Made by a program: the position numbers and the translations under genes. Of a stretch of 48,537 bases of DNA, positions 36,521 through 48,537 are shown one piece after another (position 1 is the stretch's first letter; the number at the start of each line of letters is the position of its first letter). Source of the stretch: Brochothrix campestris FSL F6-1037 (GTDB lineage Bacteria > Bacillota > Bacilli > Lactobacillales > Listeriaceae); NCBI RefSeq assembly GCF_000525915.1, contig NZ_AODH01000030.1, positions 1 to 48,537 of the forward strand, given 5' to 3'. The notes beneath the pieces were generated by a model that made no database searches, was not told the origin of the DNA, and worked only from the letters and a program-made list of their open reading frames with translations.

Positions 36521-38785
36521 ATGACAGAGACACAAACAATTATTGATAGTTGGAAGGTAACAACAACGACCTTAAATAAAGCAGAGAAACGTCTGCAAGA
36601 GAGTTTAACGAGTATCGGTAATGGTTATATGGGCATGCGTGGCATGTTCGAAGAGACCTATTCAGGTGACAAACACGAAGGTATCTACTTAGCTGGTGTA
36701 TGGTACCCAGATAAAACACGCGTTGGTTGGTGGAAGAATGGTTACCCCGATTATTTTGGTAAAGTCATTAATACGGTTAACTTTTTAAAAATGCAGTTTT
36801 TCATTGATGGTGAGGAAGTCGACTTATACGTTGATGAGGTAAGCGACTATGAACAAGCATTAGATATGTACAATGGTGTTCTGACCCGTTCATTTGTTGT
36901 TCATAAAGGCGAAAAACGCGTTAAGATTACGGTTGAGCGGTTTGTGAGCATTGCGACAAAAGAATTATGCGAGGTTCAAGTCAGCTTTGAAAATAAGGGT
37001 GCACCTGCTAGTGTTAAAGTCGTTTCTGCGATTGATGCGGATGTCAGCAATGAAGATGCCAACTATGATGATAAGTTTTGGGAAGTGGTTGAAAAAGAAG
37101 CGACGAGTGAGTCCTGCTTATTGATTGGCCGTACGATAGCGAACGATTTTAATATTCCACGTTTTACTGTGGGATTTAAAATGACTCATAGCCAAACCGG
37201 ATTTGAGGCATTAACACCAGCCGTTAAAGCCGCGGCTGTTGCAGTTGCGTATGAAGCAAACTTAGCTGAAGCCGCGGTTGCAACGATTGGCAAACGAGTG
37301 CTCGTTGTAACATCACGTGATTTTGAAACCGTCACAGCGATTAAGACTGAAATTGAACGGTTAGTGACTGCGTTAGCACCACAGTCATATGACGATACAA
37401 AAGCGGCACATGAACGCTTATGGCATCAACGCTGGGAACTGGCTGACGTTGTTATCGGAGGCGATGCATCAGCACAACAGGGCATTCGTTTTAATATCTT
37501 CCAATTATTCGCGACTTATTACGGCGAAGATTCACGCCTCAACATCGGGCCAAAAGGTTTTACGGGCGAAAAATATGGTGGTGCCACTTACTGGGATACC
37601 GAAGCGTTTGCAATTCCGTTTTACTTGGCATTAGCAGCGCCTGAGGTAACTGAAAACCTCCTTGCTTACCGTCACCAACAATTGCCACAGGCACAACATA
37701 ATGCTCGTCAACAAGGGCTTGCGGGTGCACTTTATCCGATGGTAACTTTTACGGGTGTGGAATGTCATAACGAATGGGAAATTACCTTTGAAGAAATTCA
37801 TCGTAACGGCTCGATGGTGTACGCTATTTATAACCATGCGAACTATACTGGCGATGAAACGTACTTACTCGACAAAGGTATTGATGTGATTGTTGAAGTC
37901 GCGCGCTTCTGGGCCGACCGCGTGCATTACTCAAAACGAAATGATACGTATATGATTCACGGTGTCACAGGTCCGAATGAATACGAAAACAACGTCAACA
38001 ATAACTGGTACACCAATTTCATGGCACAATGGACCTTGAACTACGCGATTGAAACGTTACCGAAACTGAGTCAAGCAAAGCGAGCAGCCTTGAACATATC
38101 GGTGGCTGAATTAAAACAGTGGGGCGACATTGCAGCTAAAATGTATTTGCCAACAGATGAAACAGAAGGGATCTTTTTACAACATGATACGTTCTTAGAT
38201 AAGGATTTGACACCGGTAGCTGAGCTTGATCCAACGGCGTTACCGCTAAATCAAAACTGGTCATGGGACCGCATTTTACGTTCGCCTTATATTAAACAAG
38301 CCGATGTTTTGCAAGGTATCTACTACTTCCCTGAACGATTCACGCGCGCCCAAAAACAACAAAACTTTGATTTCTATGAGCCGTTAACCGTACATGAGTC
38401 AAGTTTATCGCCAAGTGTGCATGCAATTTTAGCAGCGGAAATCCGCTATGAGGATAAGGCGGTTGAAATGTATGAACGCACCGCTCGCCTTGATCTAGAT
38501 AACTACAACAACGATACAGAAGATGGCTTACACATCACTTCGATGACAGGGAGTTGGTTAGCGATTGTCCAAGGGTTTGCGGGCATGCGTGTCAGCAATG
38601 ATGAACTGTCATTTAAGGCCTTTCTTCCGCAAAAATGGGATAATTATAGCTTCCATATTAACTTCCGTGGCCGTCTGTTACTTATTAGTGTCGATGAGAC
38701 TGGTACAAAGGTGACGCTCATTTCAGGTGAGTCAATTACAATTAAAGTGGACGAACAAACTGTCGCTTTAACAAAGGAGGCGTAA
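36521..38785 (+). CDS. malP: Maltose phosphorylase (GH65)
   Basis: 754 residues; splits maltose with phosphate into glucose and beta-glucose 1-phosphate. Phosphate and substrate-site motifs WDTEAFAIPFYL and ECHNEWEITFEEIHRNG; the general acid Glu 487 lies in HGVTGPNEYENNVNN, at the same number as in the characterised Lactobacillus enzyme. AGGAGG before the ATG. First gene of malP-pgmB-galM-malL. Confidence 0.95.
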   Translation: MTETQTIIDSWKVTTTTLNKAEKRLQESLTSIGNGYMGMRGMFEETYSGDKHEGIYLAGVWYPDKTRVGWWKNGYPDYFGKVINTVNFLKMQFFIDGEEVDLYVDEVSDYEQALDMYNGVLTRSFVVHKGEKRVKITVERFVSIATKELCEVQVSFENKGAPASVKVVSAIDADVSNEDANYDDKFWEVVEKEATSESCLLIGRTIANDFNIPRFTVGFKMTHSQTGFEALTPAVKAAAVAVAYEANLAEAAVATIGKRVLVVTSRDFETVTAIKTEIERLVTALAPQSYDDTKAAHERLWHQRWELADVVIGGDASAQQGIRFNIFQLFATYYGEDSRLNIGPKGFTGEKYGGATYWDTEAFAIPFYLALAAPEVTENLLAYRHQQLPQAQHNARQQGLAGALYPMVTFTGVECHNEWEITFEEIHRNGSMVYAIYNHANYTGDETYLLDKGIDVIVEVARFWADRVHYSKRNDTYMIHGVTGPNEYENNVNNNWYTNFMAQWTLNYAIETLPKLSQAKRAALNISVAELKQWGDIAAKMYLPTDETEGIFLQHDTFLDKDLTPVAELDPTALPLNQNWSWDRILRSPYIKQADVLQGIYYFPERFTRAQKQQNFDFYEPLTVHESSLSPSVHAILAAEIRYEDKAVEMYERTARLDLDNYNNDTEDGLHITSMTGSWLAIVQGFAGMRVSNDELSFKAFLPQKWDNYSFHINFRGRLLLISVDETGTKVTLISGESITIKVDEQTVALTKEA

Positions 38786-38787
38786 AG

Positions 38788-39449
38788 ATGAAAGCCGTTA
38801 TTTTTGATTTAGATGGCGTGATTGCTGATACAGCCCGTTTTCACTTTGTGGCGTGGCAACAGCTAGCGACGGAGTTAGGGATTACAATTGATGGACAATT
38901 CAACGAGCAGTTAAAGGGCATTAGTCGCACCGAATCGTTAGCGCGTATTTTAGCGCACGGTGGTAAAACTGGTCTTTATAGTCAAGTTCAATTAGACCAG
39001 TTTGCCGAGCGTAAGAACGACAACTACTTACAGTTAATTAGCCGTTTAGATGCTAACGATATTTTACCAGGAATTGTAGCATTCTTAGATGAGATTGCAG
39101 CTGCAGGTTTGTCGGTGGCACTGGCATCAGCTAGTCGCAACGGGCCATTTATTCTGAGTAAGTTAGGGTTAAGTGAGCGCTTTGATACGATTGTTGATCC
39201 TGCTCAGTTAGCCGCAGGTAAACCGGCACCGGATATTTACCTTACTGCTGCTGCCCAGTTAAACGTAGCGCCAAGTGACTGTGTCGGTGTCGAAGATGCC
39301 CTTGCCGGTGTTGAAGCGATTAACGCGGCCAAGATGGTGTCGATTGCTGTAGGAGATGAGACTGAACTGGCGCCAGCCAATCATATTTTTGCCAGCACAG
39401 CAGGTCTCAAATTAGCGACGGTTAAATCAGTATGGGAAGCGGCTCAGTT

Positions 39450-39453
<4 letters not shown>
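38788..39453 (+). CDS. pgmB: Beta-phosphoglucomutase
   Basis: 221 residues, HAD superfamily. The nucleophile and acid/base D7 and D9 lie in FDLDGVIADTARFHFVAW; cap-domain GISRTESLARIL, ASASRNGPFIL and VGVEDALAGVEAI follow. Converts beta-glucose 1-phosphate from MalP to glucose 6-phosphate. AAAGGAGG overlaps the malP end; its stop overlaps the galM start (ATGA). Confidence 0.95.
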
Positions 39454-42144
<2,691 letters not shown>

Positions 42145-42253
42145 AGGTGTCGCCTAGCAAATAGTGACGTATAAATAGGCATCGGTAACGATAAGTGAAA
42201 AAGCAACAATTAAAGAAGAAATGACGTCTTTTTAGATTTTGTCTACAAACGGG

Positions 42254-42282
42254 GACCCGACGAATTTATCGTCGGGTCTTTT
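42254..42282 (+). terminator. terminator of the malP operon
   Basis: Perfect ten-base stem GACCCGACGA with TCGTCGGGTC, loop ATTTA, then TTTT. It sits about 110 bases after malL; the rest of the 393-base gap holds the CodY-like site and serC promoter listed separately. Confidence 0.88.
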
Positions 42283-42327
42283 GGTTTGTCAATTTGAACA
42301 AATGCTGTAAAGGGCCGTTTTTAGCAC

Positions 42328-42342
42328 GATTTTATGAAAATT
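42328..42342 (+). promoter_or_regulatory. CodY-box-like site upstream of serC
   Basis: GATTTTATGAAAATT matches the CodY consensus at 13 of 15 positions. It lies about 130 bases upstream of the -35 box, so direct repression is uncertain. Confidence 0.35.
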
Positions 42343-42471
42343 CAGATATTATTTTCAAATAAATATCGGCTGTATGACACTCTAAATTAAATGATAAGAG
42401 CGTATTTCATTTTAATTAAAGGGAAAACGGAAACAAAATTACTATTAAAAGGTTTGAGGTAAATACGAACA

Positions 42472-42500
42472 TTGTAAAGTTAGTTATTTAAATATATACT
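42472..42500 (+). promoter_or_regulatory. serC promoter
   Basis: TTGTAA (42472-42477), 17-base spacer, TATACT (42495-42500), 37 bases before the start codon. Confidence 0.7.
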
Positions 42501-42537
42501 AGGTTTATGTTAAAAATACAAAGAAAGAGGTGTTACG

Positions 42538-43636
42538 ATGACACATCCGATTTATAATTTTTCAGCAGGACCGGCGGTGATGCCACAAGCTGTTTTAAAA
42601 GAAGCACACGCGCATTTTTTGAATTATCAACAGTCAGGGATGTCTGTGATGGAATTAAGCCATCGCTCAGCATTATTTGAACAGATTTTAGCAGATGCCG
42701 AGGCAAGCTTACGACGCTTAATGGCGATTCCTGATAATTATAAAGTTTTATTTGTACAAGGTGGGGCAAGTTTACAGTTCTCAATGGTTCCGCTCAATTT
42801 AGCACATACAAACCGTGTTGCTTATATTGACTCGGGGTCGTGGTCCCAAAAAGCGATTGCTGAAGCGAAAAAACACGTCGAAGTAACTGTGTTGGCCTCA
42901 TCGGCTGATGTGAATTATAGCGAACTACCACAGGTCAACATAGTGGAAGATACTTATGATTACGTCCACATCACGACGAACAATACGATAGAGGGCACAG
43001 CCTTTTTAGAATTACCGCGGATGAATGATAAAACCATCTTAGTTGCCGATATGTCATCGAACATTCTTTCTAGTACGTATAATGTGACGGACTTTGGGCT
43101 CATTTATGCTGGAGCACAAAAAAATATCGGCCCGGCCGGTGTCACAATCGTGATTGTTCGTGATGATTTAATTCAAACACAACCATTATTACCCACGATG
43201 TTAAGTTACGACACGTATGCAACCGCAAATTCAATGTATAATACCCCGCCAACATTTGCGATTTATATGGCCAAACTCGTGTTGGAATGGCTTGAAGCAG
43301 AAGGTGGGGTAGCCTTAATGGAAGAGCGTAACCGCGCCAAAGCAGAACGTTTGTATCGCTTCATCGATGAATCTGATTTTTATACATCACCAGTCGCACC
43401 AACGAGTCGCTCGTTAACTAATATTCCCTTCTTGACAGCCTCACCAACGCTAGATAAGCAATTTACGCAAGAAGCAGCTGCCGCCGGTTTAGTCAATTTA
43501 GAAGGACATCGATCAGTGGGGGGGATGCGTGCCAGTCTTTACAATGCGATGCCGCTCGCAGGAGTCGATGCTTTGATTGACTTTATGAGCGTGTTCGCAA
43601 AAAAAAAATCAATTGATGGAGGTGTCGCGCGGATGA
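42538..43636 (+). CDS. serC: Phosphoserine aminotransferase (3' end frameshifted)
   Basis: About 365 residues; makes phosphoserine from 3-phosphohydroxypyruvate. Start [46 protein letters not shown] Lys in [18 protein letters not shown], and [18 protein letters not shown] run of ten A (43599-43608) runs the frame into serA. With nine A the protein ends [13 protein letters not shown] and its stop overlaps the serA ATG (ATGA), the usual coupling. I therefore read two genes. Confidence 0.92.
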
Positions 43637-44835
43637 CTCACACATATAACATTAAGACCTATAATGAAATTGCCCCACAAGGTTTAGGGTTGCTCTCGCC
43701 GACAAAATATCGTCTAAATGATCAAACACCGAGCGATGCCATTTTATTACGAAGCTATAATCTACAGGAAGAAATACTCCCTGACAGTGTACTTGCCATT
43801 GCGCGAGCCGGTGCCGGTGTCAATAACATCCCGCTTGAGCGCTGTGATGATGCAGGCATCGTTGTGATGAACACACCAGGTGCAAACGCTAATGCCGTGA
43901 AAGAGCTTGTGTTAGCTAACCTACTCACGATTGCCCGCCCAATGATTGATGGTGCAAATTGGGTTGAGCAATTACCGAATGAGGATATCGCTACCCGTGT
44001 TGAAGCAGGTAAAAAACGATTTGTTGGCACCGAAATTTACGGCAAAACGTTAGGAATCGTCGGACTCGGCCATATCGGCCGCCTGATTGCGAACGATGCG
44101 ATTGCGTTAGGGATGAAGGTCGTTATCTATGATCCTTATGTTTCAGTCGAGGCCGCGTGGCAAGTGTCGCGTGAGGTTGAACGTGTCGATGAATTGAAAC
44201 AATTGCTTGCGATGAGTGATTACGTTACCTTACATGTGCCGTTGTTGGATTCTACCGCTGAAATGATCAATGCAGACAGCATAAAGGCAATTAAGCCAGG
44301 TGCTGTCTTGCTCAATTTTGCTCGTGGGGAATTGGTTCAAACGACAGCTGTCGTTGCTGCCCTGAAAAACGGACAGCTGGCACATTATGTGGCGGATTTT
44401 GCCGATGAACATTTATTTGGACAAGCAGGCGTGCGGATTTTACCACATTTAGGTGCTTCTACGATAGAGGCGGAAGAAAACTGTGCCATAATGGCAGCCA
44501 AAGAGTTGAGTCACTTTTTAGAGACAGGCAACATCCGTAATTCCGTTAATTTTCCGCGGGTTGAATTACCTTATCGCGAGACGATTCGGATTGCGATTGC
44601 CCATCAAAATGTTCCGAACATGGTCGGTCAATTTACGACTAAATTAGCAGAGCATCAGTTGAACATCGGTGATATGATCAATCGCAGCCGCGGCAAAATT
44701 GCTTATACTTTAATTGATTTAGATAAAACAAGTACGTTAACGCACTGTAATCAATTAATTAGCGACTTAAGTAGTATCGCTGGCAGTATTCGTGTACGAG
44801 TGATTCAACCGGTAAAGTCATTGCAACCAAATTAG
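43633..44835 (+). CDS. serA: D-3-phosphoglycerate dehydrogenase
   Basis: 400 residues; first step of serine synthesis. [37 protein letters not shown] motif [16 protein letters not shown], catalytic Arg in LNFARGELV and His in LPHLGAST, then a C-terminal ACT domain ([20 protein letters not shown]) that may sense serine. It has its own GGAGGTG eight bases before ATG 43633, arguing against a true SerC-SerA fusion. Confidence 0.93.
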   Translation: MTHTYNIKTYNEIAPQGLGLLSPTKYRLNDQTPSDAILLRSYNLQEEILPDSVLAIARAGAGVNNIPLERCDDAGIVVMNTPGANANAVKELVLANLLTIARPMIDGANWVEQLPNEDIATRVEAGKKRFVGTEIYGKTLGIVGLGHIGRLIANDAIALGMKVVIYDPYVSVEAAWQVSREVERVDELKQLLAMSDYVTLHVPLLDSTAEMINADSIKAIKPGAVLLNFARGELVQTTAVVAALKNGQLAHYVADFADEHLFGQAGVRILPHLGASTIEAEENCAIMAAKELSHFLETGNIRNSVNFPRVELPYRETIRIAIAHQNVPNMVGQFTTKLAEHQLNIGDMINRSRGKIAYTLIDLDKTSTLTHCNQLISDLSSIAGSIRVRVIQPVKSLQPN

Positions 44836-44983
44836 CCGTCGTGAAAAAGATAATCGGCCTACTAAGGATAAGTAGAAGCTGTCAACATTCAGATAACTGG
44901 TAGCGACGGTGCGCGTACTAATGATGCGTAATCCCGAGTGAGCGAGTCGGCACAATCTAGACTAGCGTTTATCTTCAGTTTCG

Positions 44984-45011
44984 AGCATGCCAAAAAGGGC
45001 ATGCTTTTTTT
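44984..45011 (+). terminator. terminator after serA
   Basis: AGCATGCC, loop AAAAA, GGCATGCT and seven T. It closes a 150-base untranslated stretch after serA (44836-44983) with no ORF and no motif I can name. Confidence 0.92.
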
Positions 45012-45039
45012 GTTGTATTACCGTAATCGTGCGAGAATA

Positions 45040-45048
45040 TGCTATAAT
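45040..45048 (+). promoter_or_regulatory. promoter of the DJ-1/PfpI gene
   Basis: TGC followed by TATAAT (45043-45048), an extended -10, about 38 bases before the start. Confidence 0.6.
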
Positions 45049-45085
45049 TTAGAGGGATTATAAATTATAGGAGGTTAAATAACTA

Positions 45086-45607
45086 ATGAAACTTAAAGGT
45101 AAAAAAATATTGTCATTTGTAAGCACCGACTTTGAAGATTTAGAACTGTGGTATCCGATATTACGGTTAAGAGAAGAAGGGGCAGAAGTCCATTTAATTG
45201 CTGAAGAAAAAAACAAAACATACATAGGTAAATATGGTGTGCCTGCTGTATCAGATGCTGCGTTTGCGGATGTTAACAGTGCGGATTATGATGCCTTGTT
45301 AGTACCTGGTGGTTGGTCACCTGATAAATTGCGTCGCTTTGAGGATGTTTTACGATTAACACGTGAATTTGATGAGGCTAAAAAACCAATCGGTCAAATT
45401 TGTCACGCGGGCTGGGTACTCATCTCAGCCAATATTTTACAAGGGGTTAACGTCACAAGTACACCTGGTATTAAGGACGATATGACAAATGCCGGCGCGA
45501 TTTGGCATGATGAGCCTGTTGTCGTTGATGGTCATATTGTGTCAAGTCGACGTCCGCCAGATCTGCCTGATTATTTACGTGAATTTATTAAAGTTATTGC
45601 AAACTAA
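45086..45607 (+). CDS. DJ-1/PfpI family protein
   Basis: 173 residues. The nucleophile Cys 106 with His 107 lies in GQICHAGWVLISA, and Glu 17 in TDFEDLELWYP; VPGGWSPDKLRR is the oxyanion region. This branch (type 1 glutamine amidotransferase-like, YfkM/YraA-like) includes proposed stress proteases and deglycases; activity is uncertain. AGGAGG before the ATG; monocistronic. Confidence 0.88.
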   Translation: MKLKGKKILSFVSTDFEDLELWYPILRLREEGAEVHLIAEEKNKTYIGKYGVPAVSDAAFADVNSADYDALLVPGGWSPDKLRRFEDVLRLTREFDEAKKPIGQICHAGWVLISANILQGVNVTSTPGIKDDMTNAGAIWHDEPVVVDGHIVSSRRPPDLPDYLREFIKVIAN

Positions 45608-45660
45608 ACTCGTTGGAAATTAGCCCCAATTAATAAGACAACACGTGTAACCGGTAAATG

Positions 45661-45690
45661 TTACCGTTGTTAATTATTTTATGTTAAAAT
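45661..45690 (+). promoter_or_regulatory. tagG promoter
   Basis: TTACCG (45661-45666), 18-base spacer, TAAAAT (45685-45690) preceded by TGT. Confidence 0.45.
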
Positions 45691-45755
45691 ACATAAGAGC
45701 AAAATTAGGCGGCTGCTAATTAGTGAATTAAAACGAGAGAAAGAAGTGTGTATGC

Positions 45756-46562
45756 TTGAAAGTTACATTTAGAACGATAAGAGATCAGTTTACTCATTTA
45801 GGAATGATTTTTAGAATTGCCCGTTATGAAGACCGAGCAAGTTATCAAAGTCACTATTTAGGGTTGTTGTGGGAAATTATTAATCCACTTATTCAAGTCG
45901 GAACGTACTATCTAATCTTCGGTGTGGCTTTAAAAGGCTCACGAGGCGATTCAGGTGGTGTGCCATTCTTTGTTTGGCTTGTATTAGGAATGGTCACCTG
46001 GCTCTTTATTAGCCAAGTGATTACACGTGGCAGTAAGGTAATTGTGAACAAGGTGCAACTCGTTAGTAAAATGAAATTCCCTCTTAATATCTTACCATCG
46101 ATTAATATTGCCTCTGGTTTAACAGGATATGTTGTGATGTTAGCTGTAGCCCTAGTATTATTATTTAATAAAGGCGTTTTTCCAACTGTTATGTGGATAC
46201 AGTTTATTTACTACTTTATTTGCATGATGGTTTTTCTGTATGCTTTAACATTGTTTACATCAACTCTAACCGTACTGTTTCGCGATATGCAATTTATCAT
46301 TCAATCAGTCATGCGTCTGCTATTTTATGTGTCAGGTGCAATCTGGAGCATTGATCGTATGCCTGAAACTATTCAAAATGTATTTAAGCTAAATCCAATG
46401 TTATATTTAGTCGATGGTTTTAGAGATGTTTTCTTATCGCGCGCGTGGTTTTGGGAATCACCTGCATTAGGTATTTATTTTTGGGCGATTACACTGTTCT
46501 TATTAGTAGCAGGTAGTGTGTTACACGATAAATTCAAAGAAAACTTTATTGACTATGTTTAA
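45756..46562 (+). CDS. tagG: Wall teichoic acid ABC exporter permease TagG
   Basis: 268 residues with about six hydrophobic segments, ABC-2 type. ASYQSHYLGLLWEIINPLIQVGTYYLIFG is preceded by a short amphipathic N-terminus; LFRDMQFIIQSVMRLLFYVSGAIW and LNPMLYLVDGFRDV are typical. Start TTG 45756 with a weak GAAAGAAGTG site; the adjacent ATG at 45752 is out of frame and stops within seven codons. Operon with tagH 18 bases downstream. Confidence 0.9.
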   Translation: MKVTFRTIRDQFTHLGMIFRIARYEDRASYQSHYLGLLWEIINPLIQVGTYYLIFGVALKGSRGDSGGVPFFVWLVLGMVTWLFISQVITRGSKVIVNKVQLVSKMKFPLNILPSINIASGLTGYVVMLAVALVLLFNKGVFPTVMWIQFIYYFICMMVFLYALTLFTSTLTVLFRDMQFIIQSVMRLLFYVSGAIWSIDRMPETIQNVFKLNPMLYLVDGFRDVFLSRAWFWESPALGIYFWAITLFLLVAGSVLHDKFKENFIDYV

Positions 46563-46580
46563 GAGAGAGGTATATGCATT

Positions 46581-48188
46581 ATGACAATTAAAGTATCCGT
46601 CAAAGATGTGTCTAAAGAATATGATTTGTATCAAAATAAGTCGGATCGTATTAAAGCACTCGTTGACAAACGAAAGAAACCCCAACATTTTTGGGCCTTA
46701 CGTCATATTTCATTCGATGTTCATGAAGGTGAAACAGTTGGCTTAATCGGTGTGAACGGATCAGGTAAGTCCACCGTTTCAAGTGTGATTGCAGGTATCT
46801 CACCAGCGACAAAAGGTGAAATTGAAATCAATGGTGAAGTATCGATGATTGCAATCGGAGCAGGCCTTAAAGGCCCACTGACGGGTGTTGAAAACATTCG
46901 TATGAAATGTTTAATGCTTGGCTATAGCATGAAAAAAATTAATCAATTAATGCCTGAAATCATCGCGTTTTCAGATTTAGGGGACTTTATTAATCAACCG
47001 GTTAAAAGCTATTCAAGCGGGATGAAATCACGACTAGGTTTTGCGATTGCGGTTCATATCGATCCTGATATTTTAGTGATTGATGAGGCATTGAGTGTGG
47101 GTGATAAAACCTTCTATCAAAAATGTGTCGATAAAATCATGGACTTTAAAGCACAAGGAAAAACAATCTTCTTTGTGTCGCATTCATTAGCACAAGTTAA
47201 ATCGCTTTGTGATCGGATTGTATGGATGCATTATGGCGAATTGCGGATGGATGGACCTGCCGCAGAGGTAGCAAAAGAGTATGATGCCTATGTTAAATGG
47301 TTCAACGGTTTAAAACCAGCCGAAAAAACGGCATATCAACAAGAATGTAAAGCGAAACAGAAACGTCCCTATATACCATTGGAAGTTCAAAATCCAGCGG
47401 ATAAAGACTCGCGCCTCGTACGAAATCAAGCGACTTATGAAAAATTACAGAAAAAAGGGAGTCTTTGGACACCTGTTATTCTCGTCTTACTTGCTTTTGT
47501 TATTATCACGAGTGGGATTGCAATAGCTTCAAACAAAAGCTTAGCAAGCATGTTTTTTTCTAGTGTCAAAACAGAGGAAGACGCTAAAACGAAGACACCA
47601 GTCAAACTCGTTTGGGAAAACGTCTCTGAGAATGCCCGTTTCAACAAAAATAATGTGGAACTGTACACCGATGAAACTTTAAAAACAAAAGCATCAACAA
47701 AAGTCATTATCGGTCAGCAACTAGCTGTTAAACGTCAAAGTGATAAAATTGTTGAAATTTCGTTTGAAGACGGTAAATACTATGTTGAAAAAGGTAATTT
47801 TCAATATAAATCAGATAGTATTGTTCAAGATAATGTTGAAAAGACCGATTTTGTTGACTATTTCAATGGTCAAATTGCTACTTCGATTGAGTACTTTACC
47901 GCCTATCTTGGTCGTAATAAAACCGATGTGATCACTGAAATGAACTCAAAAGATATTCCAGAAGATAAGGTGATTTCACTCTATGACGGTCAATTAAAAT
48001 ATCATTATGACGAGGCAGACCTAATTACTTCTATTCAAATTGAAACGAAAGAGTATGTTTCTGTTGAAGCACTTGACATTACGAAGAGCCAAACGCTTTT
48101 TGATAGCAAGGATAAATCTTACTTTTTTGAAGGTCTAGATTATCAGTACAGAGTGACAAAAGAAACTGTTTCTTTTTATAATAAATAA
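46581..48188 (+). CDS. tagH: Wall teichoic acid ABC exporter ATPase TagH
   Basis: 535 residues. ATPase domain to about residue 240: Walker [10 protein letters not shown], signature [16 protein letters not shown], Walker [14 protein letters not shown]-loop FVSHS. A basic linker follows, then a membrane helix (about 296-318, [22 protein letters not shown]) and an extracytoplasmic domain of about 210 residues with SH3-like repeats of Lys, Thr and Tyr, as in the long TagH of Bacillus. AAGAGAGG ribosome binding site. Confidence 0.92.
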   Translation: MTIKVSVKDVSKEYDLYQNKSDRIKALVDKRKKPQHFWALRHISFDVHEGETVGLIGVNGSGKSTVSSVIAGISPATKGEIEINGEVSMIAIGAGLKGPLTGVENIRMKCLMLGYSMKKINQLMPEIIAFSDLGDFINQPVKSYSSGMKSRLGFAIAVHIDPDILVIDEALSVGDKTFYQKCVDKIMDFKAQGKTIFFVSHSLAQVKSLCDRIVWMHYGELRMDGPAAEVAKEYDAYVKWFNGLKPAEKTAYQQECKAKQKRPYIPLEVQNPADKDSRLVRNQATYEKLQKKGSLWTPVILVLLAFVIITSGIAIASNKSLASMFFSSVKTEEDAKTKTPVKLVWENVSENARFNKNNVELYTDETLKTKASTKVIIGQQLAVKRQSDKIVEISFEDGKYYVEKGNFQYKSDSIVQDNVEKTDFVDYFNGQIATSIEYFTAYLGRNKTDVITEMNSKDIPEDKVISLYDGQLKYHYDEADLITSIQIETKEYVSVEALDITKSQTLFDSKDKSYFFEGLDYQYRVTKETVSFYNK

Positions 48189-48192
48189 GCCA

Positions 48193-48224
48193 TTAAAGAC
48201 GGTCTCTAGAGATCGTCTTTAATT
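48193..48224 (+). terminator. hairpin after tagH
   Basis: ATTAAAGACG-TCTCTAGAGA-CGTCTTTAAT inverted repeat with little U-run; a weak terminator or processing site within the tag cluster. Confidence 0.5.
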
Positions 48225-48240
48225 GTCAAGAGGTGTTGAA

Positions 48241-48537
48241 ATGGGAGTCGTAAAAGAACTATATATGTTTATCATACGTGTTTACGCGCTCTTTCTGGAG
48301 CGTGTCTCACAGCGTAATAAAATCGTATTTATCGCATCTTTTGGTGATAACTGTGTGCCAGTAGCAAATGAGTTATATAAACGTTTTCCACAACGGCAGG
48401 TAATTGTTTTTGTATGAGAGCAGTGCAACTGTAGCCTTAAAGGAGTTAAATCCGTCGATTCGTTCGATGAGATGTGACGGCTGGCATATTTTTTACTGTG
48501 TACCGTCGCTCGTAAGCGCACAAAAAATCGTAATTGA
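48241..48537 (+). CDS. CDP-glycerol glycerophosphotransferase N-terminus, TagB/TagF-like (frameshifted, cut by window end)
   Basis: ATG 48241 follows AGAGGTG. The first 59 residues (KIVFIASFGDNCVPVANELY) resemble the start of teichoic acid glycerophosphotransferases. A stop follows a run of five T (48407-48411); with four T the frame continues as VIVLYESSATVALKELNPSI to the window end (VSAQKIVI, where family members have a similar block followed by DNY). Position after tagGH supports a teichoic acid role. The catalytic domain is outside the window, so the exact enzyme cannot be named. Confidence 0.7.

Noticed and set aside
44836-44983. tRNA or second T-box after serA
   Set aside because: No cloverleaf and no TGG-CACCGCG antiterminator sequence; the short similarity to T-box stem I is probably chance.

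Overview
The window (48.5 kb, low to moderate GC, strong AGGAGG ribosome binding sites) comes from a low-GC Gram-positive chromosome. The order comC-radC-mreBCD-minCD ... rplU-prp-rpmA ... obg-pheA, a LisR/LisK-type two-component pair, and a TagGH wall teichoic acid exporter all point to a rod-shaped member of the Listeriaceae or a close relative. Brochothrix is my best guess, by inference only. I saw no prophage, CRISPR array, rRNA or tRNA.

Layout. 1-343: remnant of an ISL3-type transposase and a terminator. 556-6281: late competence prepilin peptidase, radC, and the cell shape and division block mreB, mreC, mreD, minC, minD. 6403-7916: ridA, then an L21-leader-controlled rplU-prp-rpmA operon. 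7987-14099: two transporters (RarD-like, MFS), an O-methyltransferase, an M20 amidohydrolase coupled to a glutaminase, and an OsmC protein. 14150-20654: a tryptophan T-box followed by trpE-trpGD-trpC-trpF-trpB-trpA. 20755-22963: obg and pheA. 23258-26813: LisRK-like system, acylphosphatase, DUF1033 and SUKH proteins. 26880-31725: CodY-box-preceded nucleoside ABC transporter (nupNOPQ type). 31925-32723: VanY-type carboxypeptidase lipoprotein. 32797-42144: a complete maltose locus (malR, mapP, malT, malP, pgmB, galM, malL). 42538-44835: serC-serA. 45086-45607: DJ-1/PfpI protein. 45756-48537: tagG, tagH and the broken start of a CDP-glycerol glycerophosphotransferase.

How the genes work together. 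In the maltose locus MalT would import maltose as maltose 6'-phosphate and MapP would remove the phosphate. MalP then splits maltose into glucose and beta-glucose 1-phosphate, which PgmB converts to glucose 6-phosphate. GalM handles anomers, and MalL attacks branched or isomaltose-type oligosaccharides. Twin palindromic operators and a perfect cre site lie in the divergent malT/malP promoter region. The trp operon is controlled by tRNA-Trp charging, and the nucleoside importer probably by CodY.

The most striking global feature is about ten single-base frame disruptions in otherwise well conserved genes: minC, ridA, the MFS gene, trpE, trpG, lisK, vanY, mapP, serC and the last tag gene. Most are one extra base in an A or T run. 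They create apparent truncations, and also false fusions (TrpE-TrpG, SerC-SerA) where an ATGA stop/start overlap was lost. Sequencing error in homopolymers is the simplest explanation. A mismatch-repair defect or transcriptional slippage is the biologically interesting alternative. The TrpG-TrpD fusion, in contrast, looks real. I found no clearly undescribed system.
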